DNA of 64,000 nucleotides, taken from assembly GCF_004342265.1 (NCBI RefSeq), contig NZ_SMCS01000005.1, positions 1 to 64,000 on the forward strand, read 5' to 3'. The notes under the pieces were generated by a model. The model saw only the letters and a program-made list of their open reading frames with translations, was not told the DNA's origin and ran no database searches. Shown in pieces: positions 37,288 through 46,321 of this stretch. The translations under genes were made by a program, and so were the position numbers. This DNA comes from Luteibacter rhizovicinus. Its GTDB lineage: Bacteria; Pseudomonadota; Gammaproteobacteria; Xanthomonadales; Rhodanobacteraceae. Position 1 is the stretch's first letter. Each line of letters starts with the position of its first letter.

Positions 37288-39944
37288 TCGCACGCTGGCG
37301 TGCGCTGCTCGCGCTGTCGGCATGTTTCGTCGCAAGTTCCGCCAGTGCGCAGGCACTGGCGGAGCGGCCGCTCCTGCAGGGGTGGCAGTTTCGCCTCGCG
37401 CCATCGTCGTCCGCTGCCGCCGCGCATCCCGCGGCGGCACGCTGGCAAGCGGCGCGGGTGCCCGGTAGCGCGCAGACAGACCTGCTCGCGGCCGGCACCA
37501 TCGCCGATCCGTTCTATCGCGATAACGAGGCCAGCCTGCAATGGGTTGGCCTCGCCGATTGGGACTACCAGTTATCGTTCGATGTCGATGCGGCCAGCCT
37601 GAAACGCGGCCATGTCGAGCTGGTCTTCGACGGGCTGGACACGTTTGCCGATGTGTCGCTCAACGGCAAGCACCTGCTCTCGGCCGACAACATGTTCCGC
37701 CGCTGGCGCATTCCGGTGAAAGAGCAGCTTCATCCGGGCAGCAATACGCTGCTGGTGCACCTGCATTCGCCGATCGCGCGCCTGCAGCCATGGTTGCTGA
37801 AGCAGCCTTATGCGTTACCGGGCGAGTTCGACTCCGCCTTCGGCGACGAGCCCAAGGGCAAGCAGACATCCAATTACGTCCGCAAGGCCAACTATCAGTA
37901 CGGCTGGGACTGGGGTCCGCGTTACGTGACCCTGGGCATCTGGCAGCCGGTACGGCTGGAAAGCTGGGACAACCTGCGGCTGGCGGACTTCCACGTCGCG
38001 CAGCCGAAGGTCGATGCCGACGTCGCGCAGTTGCAGGCGCAGCTCGATCTTCGCGTCGACCGTGCGCAAGCGGTCGACGTGCAGGTGGACTGGACCGCTC
38101 CGGACGGTACGAAGGGTAGCCAGACGCAGCATGCCGAACTGACGGCGGGCGAGAACCACGTCGTCGTTCCCGTGCGCATCGAGCATCCACAGCGCTGGTG
38201 GCCGGCCGGCTACGGCGATCCGAATCTCTACCACGTGCGCGCAAGCGTGCAGGCCGGCGGCGACGCGCTGGCCAGCGCCGAGCGCGACATCGGCCTGCGC
38301 AGTGTCGAACTGCGCCGCGACAAGGATCGCTGGGGCCGCGGTTTCGCCTTCGTGGTCAACGGCGTGCCGGTGTTCGCCAAAGGCGCGAACCTGATCCCGT
38401 TCGACAGTTTCCCCGAGCGCGCCACGCCGCAGCGGATGGAGTCGATCCTGCGTTCCGCACGCGACGCCAATATGAACATGCTGCGCATGTGGGGCGGCGG
38501 TACATATCAGGACGACGCGTTCTATGCGATAGCCGACCGCATGGGCCTGATGATCTGGCAGGACTTCATGTTTGGCGGTGCGATCACGCCCTATGACGAT
38601 GCTTTCCGCGAGAACGTCCGCATCGAGGCGACCGAGCAGGTGCTGCGTCTGCGCGACCATCCGAGCATCGTGCTGTGGTCGGGTAACAATGAAGTGCAGA
38701 CCGGCTGGGAGTCCTGGCCCGACCGCGAAACCTTCCGTCAGTCCATCGATGCCGCCGAGGTCAAGCGCATCGAGGACGGCATGCGCGAGTTGTTCGGCCA
38801 TACGCTGCGCAAGATCGCCAACGATCTCTCGCCCGAAGTGCCGTACTGGGCCAGTTCGCCGAGTACCGACTTCGACGGTCCGGCCAACGTCGAGAACGAT
38901 GGCGACTTCCACTACTGGAAAGTCTGGTCGGGCTCGGAGCCTATCTCGCACTATCTGGACACGACGCCACGCTTCCAGTCCGAATACGGCCTGCAATCGT
39001 TCCCATCCATCGCGACGCTGGAAACGGTGACGAAACCCGAGGACATGTCCGCCGAATCGAAGGTGATGCGTGCGCACCAGAAGTTTGCCAACGGCGACGG
39101 CAACCAGCGGCTGCTGCTCTATATCCGCCAGGAATACGGCGAGCCGAAGGACTTTCCCTCGTTCGTCTATCTCAGCCAGGTGATGCAGGCCGAAGGCATC
39201 GAGCTGGCGGCGGAACACCTGCGCAGCGCACGGCCGCAAAGCATGGGCTCGCTGTACTGGCAGCTCAACGATGTGTGGCCTGGCCCGTCGTGGTCCAGCG
39301 TCGACTATTACGGCCGCTGGAAGGCATTGCAGTATCACGCGAAGCGTTTCTACGCGCCGGTGGACGTGGTGCCGATCCGTCGCGACGGGCGCACGGAAGT
39401 CTTCGCGGTTTCGGATCGCACCGTGCCGTTCAAGGCGCAGTTGCGTACCCGCGTGCTGGACATGCAGGGCAAGGTGCTGCACGAAGAGAGTCGCGCGCTT
39501 AACGCCGCTGCGCTTGCCAGCACGTCGGCGGCGACGTTTACCGACGCGCAGCTTCTGAAGGGCGCCGACCCGAAACATACGGTCGTCGTCTTCGAGCTGC
39601 TGGAAAACGGCGCGCCGGTGAGTCGTCACCTGTTGTACTTCGGCGCGGCGCGCACGCTGGCGCTTCCCCAGCCGGAACTCGATGCGCAAGTAAGCTACAA
39701 CGGTCACGGTATCGTGGTCAGCGTATATGCGAAACATCTGGCGCGCGCGGTATGGATCGACTTCGGCAAACTGGATGGTCGCTTGTCCGATAACGCGTTC
39801 GACCTGCTTCCGGGCGAGCGTGTGGAACTGAAAGTCGAAGGCAACGCCGACCTCGGCAGCCTGCGCCGCGCGCTGACCGTGCGTTCGCTTGTCGATGCCA
39901 CGCAGCCCATCACTGTGGAAACAACAAGGAAAGACACCCCATGA
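37284..39944 (+). CDS. Beta-mannosidase, glycoside hydrolase family 2
   Basis: 886 residues with a signal peptide (LLALSACFVASSASAQA), hence periplasmic. It removes terminal beta-mannose with retention. GH2 domains in order: jelly-roll (LLQGWQFRLAPSS), immunoglobulin-like, TIM barrel with acid/base in WSGNNEVQTGWESW (Glu at about residue 470) and nucleophile in RFQSEYGLQSFPS (Glu about 567), then C-terminal beta domains. WGWGPRYVT-type motif is present as YQYGWDWGPRYVTLGIW, typical of beta-mannosidases. It would split the Man-beta-1,4-GlcNAc linkage of an N-glycan core. Confidence 0.93.
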   Translation: MIARWRALLALSACFVASSASAQALAERPLLQGWQFRLAPSSSAAAAHPAAARWQAARVPGSAQTDLLAAGTIADPFYRDNEASLQWVGLADWDYQLSFDVDAASLKRGHVELVFDGLDTFADVSLNGKHLLSADNMFRRWRIPVKEQLHPGSNTLLVHLHSPIARLQPWLLKQPYALPGEFDSAFGDEPKGKQTSNYVRKANYQYGWDWGPRYVTLGIWQPVRLESWDNLRLADFHVAQPKVDADVAQLQAQLDLRVDRAQAVDVQVDWTAPDGTKGSQTQHAELTAGENHVVVPVRIEHPQRWWPAGYGDPNLYHVRASVQAGGDALASAERDIGLRSVELRRDKDRWGRGFAFVVNGVPVFAKGANLIPFDSFPERATPQRMESILRSARDANMNMLRMWGGGTYQDDAFYAIADRMGLMIWQDFMFGGAITPYDDAFRENVRIEATEQVLRLRDHPSIVLWSGNNEVQTGWESWPDRETFRQSIDAAEVKRIEDGMRELFGHTLRKIANDLSPEVPYWASSPSTDFDGPANVENDGDFHYWKVWSGSEPISHYLDTTPRFQSEYGLQSFPSIATLETVTKPEDMSAESKVMRAHQKFANGDGNQRLLLYIRQEYGEPKDFPSFVYLSQVMQAEGIELAAEHLRSARPQSMGSLYWQLNDVWPGPSWSSVDYYGRWKALQYHAKRFYAPVDVVPIRRDGRTEVFAVSDRTVPFKAQLRTRVLDMQGKVLHEESRALNAAALASTSAATFTDAQLLKGADPKHTVVVFELLENGAPVSRHLLYFGAARTLALPQPELDAQVSYNGHGIVVSVYAKHLARAVWIDFGKLDGRLSDNAFDLLPGERVELKVEGNADLGSLRRALTVRSLVDATQPITVETTRKDTP

Positions 39945-41392
39945 ACAGCAGTCGTCGCGACATCATCAAATGGTTGGCCATGGCGCCAGCGGCGACGATG
40001 CTTGGGGGACTCACGATGGCCGCGCCTGCCGGGCTGGCCGCACGGACGGGTGGCTTCGTCAGCCGCCGGCCACCGCTGGCCAGGCGTAAGTTCACGAGTC
40101 CCGCCGTGGAGCAGCTGATCGCCCGCACGAAGGCGAAAATCGGCGATCCGGAACTCTCCTGGCTGTTCGAGAACTGTTTTCCGAACACGCTGGACACGAC
40201 GGTAGAGGTAGGCACGCTCGACGGTCGCGCCGATACGTTCGTGATCACCGGCGACATCGACGCGATGTGGCTGCGCGATTCCTCGGCACAGGTGTGGCCG
40301 TACGTGCAGCTGGCAGCGAAGGACGAGGCACTGCGGCACATGTTCCGCGGCCTGATTCGACGTCAGGCGCGTTGCATCGCCATCGACCCGTATGCGAATG
40401 CCTTCCTGCCCGATCCGCATGGCAAGTCGAAACTCGAATGGGCACAGAACGACGTGACCGATATGCGTCCCGGCGTGGCCGAGCGCAAATGGGAGATCGA
40501 CTCGCTGTGCTATCCCGTGCGGCTTGCCCATGGATACTGGCAGCGGACCGGCGATCGCGAGCCGTTCGACGACGACTGGCGCTCGGCGACGCGACTGATC
40601 GTGCGGACCTTTCGCGAACAGCAGCGCAAGGATGGTCCCGGCCCGTATCATTTCCAGCGCCAGTCGCCGAATCCTACCGAGAGCCAGTTCCTGCACGGCT
40701 ACGGCAACCCGACCCGCCCGGTTGGTTTGATCCATGCGATGTTCCGCCCCTCGGACGACGCGACGCTGTATCCGTTCAATATCCCGGGCAACCTGTTCGC
40801 CGTGGTTACGCTGCGTCGGCTGGCCCAGATGCACGGCACGTTCTTTGGCGACATGTCCTTCGCGCATGAATGCCAGACACTGGCCGATGAGATCGCCGCC
40901 GCCGCCGAACAGTACGGCGTGGTGAAAGACGGGCAGGGCGACTATTGGGCGTACGAGGTCGACGGCTACGGCAACCAGTTGTTCATGGACGATGCGAATG
41001 TGCCGAGCCTGCTCGCACTGCCGTATCTGGAAAGCAGCGCCTACGACGCACGCTACAAGCGCACGCGCGAGCGGGTCTGGAGCGCGCGGAACCCGTACTT
41101 CTTCAAGGGCTCCGCCGGCGAAGGCATCGGCGGTCCGCACGAAGGCCTGCGCATGATCTGGCCGATGTCGATCATGATGAAAGCCTTCACTACCGACGAC
41201 GCGGCCGAGCAGCGCCAGTGCCTGCACTGGCTGAAAACGACGCACGCCGACACAGGCTTCATGCACGAGGCGTTCGACCAGGACGACCCGAAACAATTCA
41301 CCCGCGTGTGGTTCGCGTGGGCCAATACGCTGTTTGGCGAACTCGTCGTGCACCTCGCCGACAAACACCCCGATACCCTGCGGCGCGTCTGA
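39941..41392 (+). CDS. Exo-alpha-1,6-mannosidase, glycoside hydrolase family 125
   Basis: 483 residues, exported by the Tat route: the N terminus reads SSRRDIIKWLAMAPAATMLG with the twin arginines. GH125 (formerly DUF1237) signatures: FENCFPNTLDTTVEV, FVITGDIDAMWLRDSSAQVW, ERKWEIDSLCYPVRLAHGYW, LIHAMFRPSDDATLYPFNIP and GPHEGLRMIWPMSIMMKA. The enzyme inverts alpha-1,6-mannosidic bonds. ATGA overlap with the beta-mannosidase stop. The combination with GH92 suits stepwise trimming of high-mannose N-glycans. Confidence 0.93.
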   Translation: MNSSRRDIIKWLAMAPAATMLGGLTMAAPAGLAARTGGFVSRRPPLARRKFTSPAVEQLIARTKAKIGDPELSWLFENCFPNTLDTTVEVGTLDGRADTFVITGDIDAMWLRDSSAQVWPYVQLAAKDEALRHMFRGLIRRQARCIAIDPYANAFLPDPHGKSKLEWAQNDVTDMRPGVAERKWEIDSLCYPVRLAHGYWQRTGDREPFDDDWRSATRLIVRTFREQQRKDGPGPYHFQRQSPNPTESQFLHGYGNPTRPVGLIHAMFRPSDDATLYPFNIPGNLFAVVTLRRLAQMHGTFFGDMSFAHECQTLADEIAAAAEQYGVVKDGQGDYWAYEVDGYGNQLFMDDANVPSLLALPYLESSAYDARYKRTRERVWSARNPYFFKGSAGEGIGGPHEGLRMIWPMSIMMKAFTTDDAAEQRQCLHWLKTTHADTGFMHEAFDQDDPKQFTRVWFAWANTLFGELVVHLADKHPDTLRRV

Positions 41393-41416
41393 CGCGTCGC
41401 CTGTCTGGAGCGAATC

Positions 41417-43837
41417 ATGGTTACCCGTCGACGTTTTCTGCAAGGGATGGCCGCCTTCACGGCGGTCGGTCAGCTCGGCTCCCTCACCGCGCTGGCCGCC
41501 GGCGTGCAGCGCGGCCTGACCGCGCCCGCCTCGGGACTGGACACGACGGCCGATGGCCTTGCCCGTTACGTGAACGTCTTCGTCGGCACCGGTGGCCACG
41601 GCCATACCTATCCGGGTGCGACGCGGCCCTTCGGCATGGTCCAGCTGAGCCCCGATACGTACAACGCGCAATGGGATGGTTCGTCGGGTTACCACCAGGG
41701 CGACGGCTCGATCATGGGCTTCTCGCATACGCATCTGTCCGGTACCGGCGCGAGCGACATGCTTGACGTGCTGGTGATGCCGTCGATGGGTCCGGTGCGT
41801 CTGCAACCGGGCGATCGCGACTTCGACGGCGTGAATTACGTGTCTCGTTTCGATGGCGCACGGCCTGGGGCTGGCGAGCAGCCGAAGGGCTTCAAGACGG
41901 GGATCAAGGGCTACCGTTCGCATTACACGGGCGAGCATGCGCAGCCGGGTTACTACCGCGCCCAGCTCACGGCGCACGACATCCTGGCCGAGCTGACGGC
42001 AACGCTGCGCGCGGGCATTCACCGTTACACCTTCGCGAAAGACGGCGACGCGCATTTATTGATCGACATGACGCACGGCTTTCAGGACGACATGGAGACG
42101 CCGACCAAGGTCAGCGATGTCGAACTGAAGCTGGTCGGCAACGACACGCTGGTTGGTGGCCGTCGCGTTTACCAGTGGGCGAGCGGGCGCGTCATCTATT
42201 TCGCGATGAAGGTCTCGCGGCCCATTGCCAGCGCGACGCTGTACGAGAACGACAAGGCGCTGGCGAAGGGCACGCGCTCGGCCAAGGGCGATCATCTCAA
42301 GGCCGCGCTGCATTTCGACAAGGCGTCGAGCGAGCCGTTGCTGGTCAAGGTGGGAATCTCCGGCGTCGACATCGAAGGTGCGATGCGCAATCTCGACGGC
42401 GAGATTCCCGGCTGGGATTTCGACGGTGTTCGCGCGGATGCCGAGGCCGAGTGGGAGAGGGAACTCTCGCGCATCCAGATTGCCTCGTCGTCGGACAAGA
42501 TCAAGCGCACGTTCTACAGTTCGCTCTACCACACGATGCTCGCACCGACCGTCTTCAGCGATATCGACGGCCGTTACCGTGGCATGGACAGGGCGGTACA
42601 CACGTTGCCCGAAGGGCGGCATAACTACAGCACCTATTCGCTGTGGGATACCTACCGCGCGGAGCATCCGTTGTTCACGCTCTACCAGTCAGAGCGCGTG
42701 CCGGATCTGGTCGACGGCCTCGTCCGCCTGGCGGTGGAAAGCCCGAGCGGCGCGCCCGTGTGGCCGTTGCAGGGCGTCGAGACGGTCTGCATGATCGGTT
42801 ACCACTCCGCCGTTGTCGTAGCCGAAGCGCAGGCAAAGGGCTTCACCGGCATCGACTATGCGAAGGCATGGCCGGTATTCCGTCGCCGTGCCACGCAGGA
42901 CGATTATTTCGGTCTGCCGTACTACCGCAAGCTCGGCTTCATCCCCAGCGACAAGGAAGGCGAGGCGGCAAGCAAGACGCTTGAATACGCCTATGACGAC
43001 TGGGCCGTGGCGCATATGGCCGAAGCCCTCGGCCATGGCGACGATGCCGCGTTGCTGCGCAAACGTTCGCAGAACTACCGCAACGTATTCGATAACAAGA
43101 CGAACTTCGTCCGCCCTCGCGCGGAAGACGGTACCTGGCTGGAACCGTTCGATCCCGTGGCCATCGGCCATTCGGACCGCTGGCGCGATTTCACCGAATC
43201 GAACGCGTGGCAGGCGACCTTCCTCAATCAGCACGACGTTTATAATTACATGACACTGTTCGGCGGCGAGCAGGCATTCGAGGAAAAGCTCGACGGACTG
43301 TTCAACGCCGACCCGCGCCTGCCGAAAAATGCGCCACCCGACATCGCCGGCATGGTCGGCCAGTACGCTTTCGGCAATGAACCGGGGCACCATATGCCTT
43401 ATCTCTACGCGTACGCCGGCGCGCATCACAAGACGCAGGCCCGCGTGCGCATGCTGCTGGAAACGATGTATCTGCCCGAGCCCGATGGTCTGCCCGGCAA
43501 CGAGGATTGCGGCCAGATGAGCGCGTGGTACGTGATGAGCGCGATGGGCCTCTACGCGGTCGACCCGGTCAGCACCAACTACGTATTCGGCAGCCCGCTG
43601 CTCGATCGCGCCGAGGTCCAGGTCGGTGGTGGCCGCACGCTGGTCATCGAAACGACGGAAAACGGCGAAGGCCGCCCGTACATCCAGTCGGTCACGTGGA
43701 ACGGCAAGCCGTGGACGAAGAGCTGGATTCCGCACAAGGAGCTAACGGCAGGAGGCACGCTCTCCTTCGTGATGGGCGACAAGCCCAACGAGGCCTTCGG
43801 CAAAGCTCCGTCGGACCGCCCGCCGTCGTTCGTGTGA
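41417..43837 (+). CDS. Alpha-mannosidase, glycoside hydrolase family 92
   Basis: 806 residues with a Tat signal (VTRRRFLQGMAAFTAVGQLG). GH92 enzymes are calcium-dependent, inverting exo-alpha-mannosidases, usually alpha-1,2. Signatures: GTGGHGHTYPGATRPFGMVQ, GFSHTHLSGTGASD, RTFYSSLYHTMLAPTVFSD, YSLWDTYRAEHPL, FGNEPGHHMPYLYAYAG and PGNEDCGQMSAWYVMSAMGL. It is 24 bases behind GH125 and the last gene of the operon. A broken second copy of its 3' end lies at 45350-45527. Confidence 0.94.
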   Translation: MVTRRRFLQGMAAFTAVGQLGSLTALAAGVQRGLTAPASGLDTTADGLARYVNVFVGTGGHGHTYPGATRPFGMVQLSPDTYNAQWDGSSGYHQGDGSIMGFSHTHLSGTGASDMLDVLVMPSMGPVRLQPGDRDFDGVNYVSRFDGARPGAGEQPKGFKTGIKGYRSHYTGEHAQPGYYRAQLTAHDILAELTATLRAGIHRYTFAKDGDAHLLIDMTHGFQDDMETPTKVSDVELKLVGNDTLVGGRRVYQWASGRVIYFAMKVSRPIASATLYENDKALAKGTRSAKGDHLKAALHFDKASSEPLLVKVGISGVDIEGAMRNLDGEIPGWDFDGVRADAEAEWERELSRIQIASSSDKIKRTFYSSLYHTMLAPTVFSDIDGRYRGMDRAVHTLPEGRHNYSTYSLWDTYRAEHPLFTLYQSERVPDLVDGLVRLAVESPSGAPVWPLQGVETVCMIGYHSAVVVAEAQAKGFTGIDYAKAWPVFRRRATQDDYFGLPYYRKLGFIPSDKEGEAASKTLEYAYDDWAVAHMAEALGHGDDAALLRKRSQNYRNVFDNKTNFVRPRAEDGTWLEPFDPVAIGHSDRWRDFTESNAWQATFLNQHDVYNYMTLFGGEQAFEEKLDGLFNADPRLPKNAPPDIAGMVGQYAFGNEPGHHMPYLYAYAGAHHKTQARVRMLLETMYLPEPDGLPGNEDCGQMSAWYVMSAMGLYAVDPVSTNYVFGSPLLDRAEVQVGGGRTLVIETTENGEGRPYIQSVTWNGKPWTKSWIPHKELTAGGTLSFVMGDKPNEAFGKAPSDRPPSFV

Positions 43838-43994
43838 GCGCGCTTGAGCGCACTCCTGTAGGGCGGGTCGCTATTGAGGGAAGGTATGTCTGTTGTAAAA
43901 GTCGAGCGGCCAATGCGCCACAGGCGGCGGCAATCATTTTTTTACGGCCTGCTCATCGAGCAGTGCGTAACTGCGATAGTTCGGTACGCAGAGA

Positions 43995-44588
43995 TCATGA
44001 CGCTTCGCCGCTTTGTGGGTGCCATGCCAGTACTTCTGAAAAGGATAGCGAATCGTACTTACTTGTCAGTGCAGCAATAGCTTCGCAGTTTTCGACGGTG
44101 CGGATGCTATAGCTCTGACTTTCGTCGATTTCGACCAAGAGACACGGCTTGCCGTCATGCCTGATGAAGACAATGCCGTGGAGTGATGTCCCAACTGCAG
44201 ATGCCGATCTTGGTACATCCGCTGCCAAGCCGCTCTCTTCTATGACCTGTTCAAAATTATCGGGCACTTCGTTCGAGCTGGCGGGGCGTACCCACTCTGA
44301 TTTCAGTAGAAACCTGATAGACGAAAAATCGGGTATTTCGCCAGCCTGAATAAAGTCGTCGGCAGAAGGCGTGGCGTGTTGTGCGATTGAAAGGCAGTAG
44401 ATCTCAAACTTGAACTCCACATCGACGTAATCCCAGGACAGGGACAGCCATTTGCCTTCCGTAACTTGAATATAAACTTTGTTCCATGCCGGTTTGTTTT
44501 GGGAGCTGATGAACAATTTTCCAGGAGGAAGCTTCGCCAAAGTTTCGAGGTCTTGGCGCTGAGGAATGAATGTTTTCCAGTTTCTCAT
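43995..44588 (-). CDS. Candidate immunity protein of mini-RHS 3
   Basis: 197 residues, acidic, no signal peptide. RNWKTFIPQRQDLETLAKLP opens it; FIQAGEIPDFSSIRFLLKSE and a C-terminal SKYDSLSFSEVLAWHPQSGE follow. Its ATG overlaps the TGA of the upstream toxin tip (ATGA), the typical coupling of a toxin with its immunity gene. Unlike the toxin gene it is undamaged, so it may persist as protection against relatives. No known immunity family is recognised. Confidence 0.65.
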   Translation of the reverse strand: MRNWKTFIPQRQDLETLAKLPPGKLFISSQNKPAWNKVYIQVTEGKWLSLSWDYVDVEFKFEIYCLSIAQHATPSADDFIQAGEIPDFSSIRFLLKSEWVRPASSNEVPDNFEQVIEESGLAADVPRSASAVGTSLHGIVFIRHDGKPCLLVEIDESQSYSIRTVENCEAIAALTSKYDSLSFSEVLAWHPQSGEAS

Positions 44589-45114
44589 GGTATGGGCTTC
44601 AGATTGTCCGGGATGGGGGTGTCCTGGGGGAAGTGAATGACTTCGGGAGGCTTGGTTCCGACCGCCGGAACGTCGATTCTTGGACCACTAGTGCCACCAG
44701 TACGCACGGATACACCATTTGGTGCTGTACTTCGTCCCCGACTATCAGGTTGCCCTAGTGAGCCGCCAGTAAGATCTTTGACTGTATCGGCGAACTTGCC
44801 CGCGGGTAGCGAGGTGCCTACTGCTGCGCCACCGTTCTTACCCGTAGCACGAGGCGCATCGCCAACTAGTCCAGTCGGGAGTGCCGGCGCGGCGTCGCCG
44901 GTGCCGCTGTGATCCGATTGGCTTGTGCTTGTTGGTCCTTGCTCTTGCCACTGTTGCGATGAATTAATGGCCGATAGTCGGCGTTAGCAGTGATATTGCC
45001 AGCGCCGTCGGTCTTCGCAAGGACTGTACCTTGCGGATCCGTGTAGTAGGTGACCTTCTCCGATTGGGCGTTAGCTATACCCCAAAGAGAGAACAGCGCA
45101 ATTGAAACTATAAG
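44585..45114 (-). pseudogene. Decayed short secreted RHS toxin gene (mini-RHS 3)
   Basis: Frame 1 (from 45114) reads a signal peptide without start codon (LIVSIALFSLWGIANAQS) and EKVTYYTDPQGTVLAKTDGA, then ADYRP, where it goes out of frame and stops at 44866. The rest of the RHS core (the GYTGH and YMQARYYDP motifs present in copies 1 and 2) is missing. Frame 2 carries the variable tip from about 44980 to TGA 44585: TSTSQSDHSGTGDAAPALPT, GAAVGTSLPAGKFADTVKDL and the end PPEVIHFPQDTPIPDNLKPI. The gene has thus lost its start, its core and its frame. Confidence 0.75.
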
Positions 45115-45278
45115 CCTTTAAGTATTCCCTTCATCAGTTGCTCCAAGTCGAACGGATATTCGTTGACGGCGGCTTCGCGGTCCCTGAGCGCAACGATACG
45201 CACTATCCCTGCAAAGGCGTAGTAGTCAGCCCAGGCGGGTATGGGATATGCGCTCTGTACCGTCTCGAGAGGTATGCC
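45108..45278 (-). pseudogene. 3' fragment of an unidentified gene abutting mini-RHS 3
   Basis: About 56 codons, open from a stop at 45279 to TAG 45108: GIPLETVQSAYPIPAWADYY and FAGIVRIVALRDREAAVNEY and PFDLEQLMKGILKGL. It has no start. Its end overlaps the presumed start of mini-RHS 3, as if it were the immunity gene of a previous module in a tandem series. The family is not recognised. Confidence 0.45.
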
Positions 45279-45349
45279 TCAGTTCTCCCCAATGTTGATT
45301 AGTACTCAAGAACGGCAGTGCAGCATAGGGAGTCGCCATACTCTGCCCC

Positions 45350-45527
45350 CCAGTGTTGGAAAACGGCGAAGACCGCCCGTACATCCAGTCGGTCACGTGG
45401 AACGGGCAGCCGTGGACGAAAAGCTGGATTCCGTACAAGGGGAGACGCGCTCTCCTTCATGATGGGCGACAAGCCCAACGAGGCCTTCGGCAAAGCCCTG
45501 TCGGACCGTCCGCCATCGTTCGTGTAA
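45350..45527 (+). pseudogene. Broken duplicate of the GH92 3' end
   Basis: Matches bases of the GH92 gene from about 43660 to its stop at 43837: ENGEDRPYIQSVTWNGQPWT against ENGEGRPYIQSVTWNGKPWT, and MGDKPNEAFGKALSDRPPSF against MGDKPNEAFGKAPSDRPPSF. An 11-base deletion after WIPYKG shifts the frame between the two parts. The following arm GAGCGCGCTCCTAC also matches the sequence after the intact gene. It bounds the RHS scar on the right. Confidence 0.85.
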
Positions 45528-45657
45528 GAGCGCGCTCCTACAGGAAGGAGGCTTCGCGTCGTAACTCAGCGCAGTGGATTTTGGCCGGGAACCTGTTCAC
45601 TATGATCGCCGCGGGATGAGGGTGACCTGCGGATCGATTGCGAGCGAGGGGGCTGGC

Positions 45658-46284
45658 ATGGACACGGAATTACCGATCGACGAAGCGCTGTTCAAGTATT
45701 TCCGCGACACTTCCAGTGAAATCATTCTGGCAAGACTTGCTTCGGGAAAGCTGAATACCGATGCCGTCACGCTGGCGCGCGCGGAACTTAGCCGCCGGGG
45801 CATCCCTTTGCCGGACGAAGGCGACAGTCCAGGATTGTCGGCTCATGCCGAACTTACCCTCGAGCCTGCACCTGAGCTCGATGCAAGAAAACGAGCCGAA
45901 GCGATGGCCGATGCGGATTCTTCTATGCATGGCGAGACGGGTCAGGTGCCGCCACCGCTTCCAGCTAGCCACGACACCCTCGGCACCGGCGTCGCGCGCA
46001 GTGGGTCCTGGCTGGTATGGCTGGGTGTGTTCGTCGTTTCTCTTATATTGCTCGCCAGCTTTGGGTTGGAGGCGCGTAACTCTGCCGACGGTGGGTTTCT
46101 GTTGGGCGCGATTTTTTTGCAGGCTCTCGCGATAACCGGCGTACTACGGGTATTCGTTTCGATACTTGGATCGTCGTCGACACTTAGCGTGCTTGTAAAA
46201 ATAGGATTCGTGGCGGCGTTGCTTTTCGCGATCTTCGTGTTGACCGTCGTTTCGAGTATCGCTCGCCACGGGCTTGGAGGATAA
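45658..46284 (+). CDS. Membrane protein of unknown function
   Basis: 208 residues from ATG 45658. A cytosolic N-terminal helix pair (DEALFKYFRDTSSEIILARL; ARAELSRRGIPLPDEGD), an acidic linker, then three hydrophobic helices: WLVWLGVFVVSLILLASFGL, GAIFLQALAITGVLRVFVSI and IGFVAALLFAIFVLTVVSSI. The N-terminal part resembles the small helical domains that precede membrane anchors in unnamed Xanthomonadales proteins. No function assigned. Confidence 0.7.
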   Translation: MDTELPIDEALFKYFRDTSSEIILARLASGKLNTDAVTLARAELSRRGIPLPDEGDSPGLSAHAELTLEPAPELDARKRAEAMADADSSMHGETGQVPPPLPASHDTLGTGVARSGSWLVWLGVFVVSLILLASFGLEARNSADGGFLLGAIFLQALAITGVLRVFVSILGSSSTLSVLVKIGFVAALLFAIFVLTVVSSIARHGLGG

Positions 46285-46321
46285 AAGACCGCTCAAGCGC
46301 GCTCCTACAAAGGCCTATTGT

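Noticed and set aside
34360-37440. Minus-strand open frame of about 1000 codons opposite the TonB-dependent receptor
   Set aside because: It is the antisense shadow of a high-GC gene; the plus strand has a signal peptide and full receptor motifs, the minus frame has Arg/Val/Ala-rich sequence without any domain.
39704-42055. Minus-strand open frame of 783 codons across the GH125/GH92 genes
   Set aside because: Spans the boundary of two well-defined plus-strand enzymes; composition is typical of an antisense frame.
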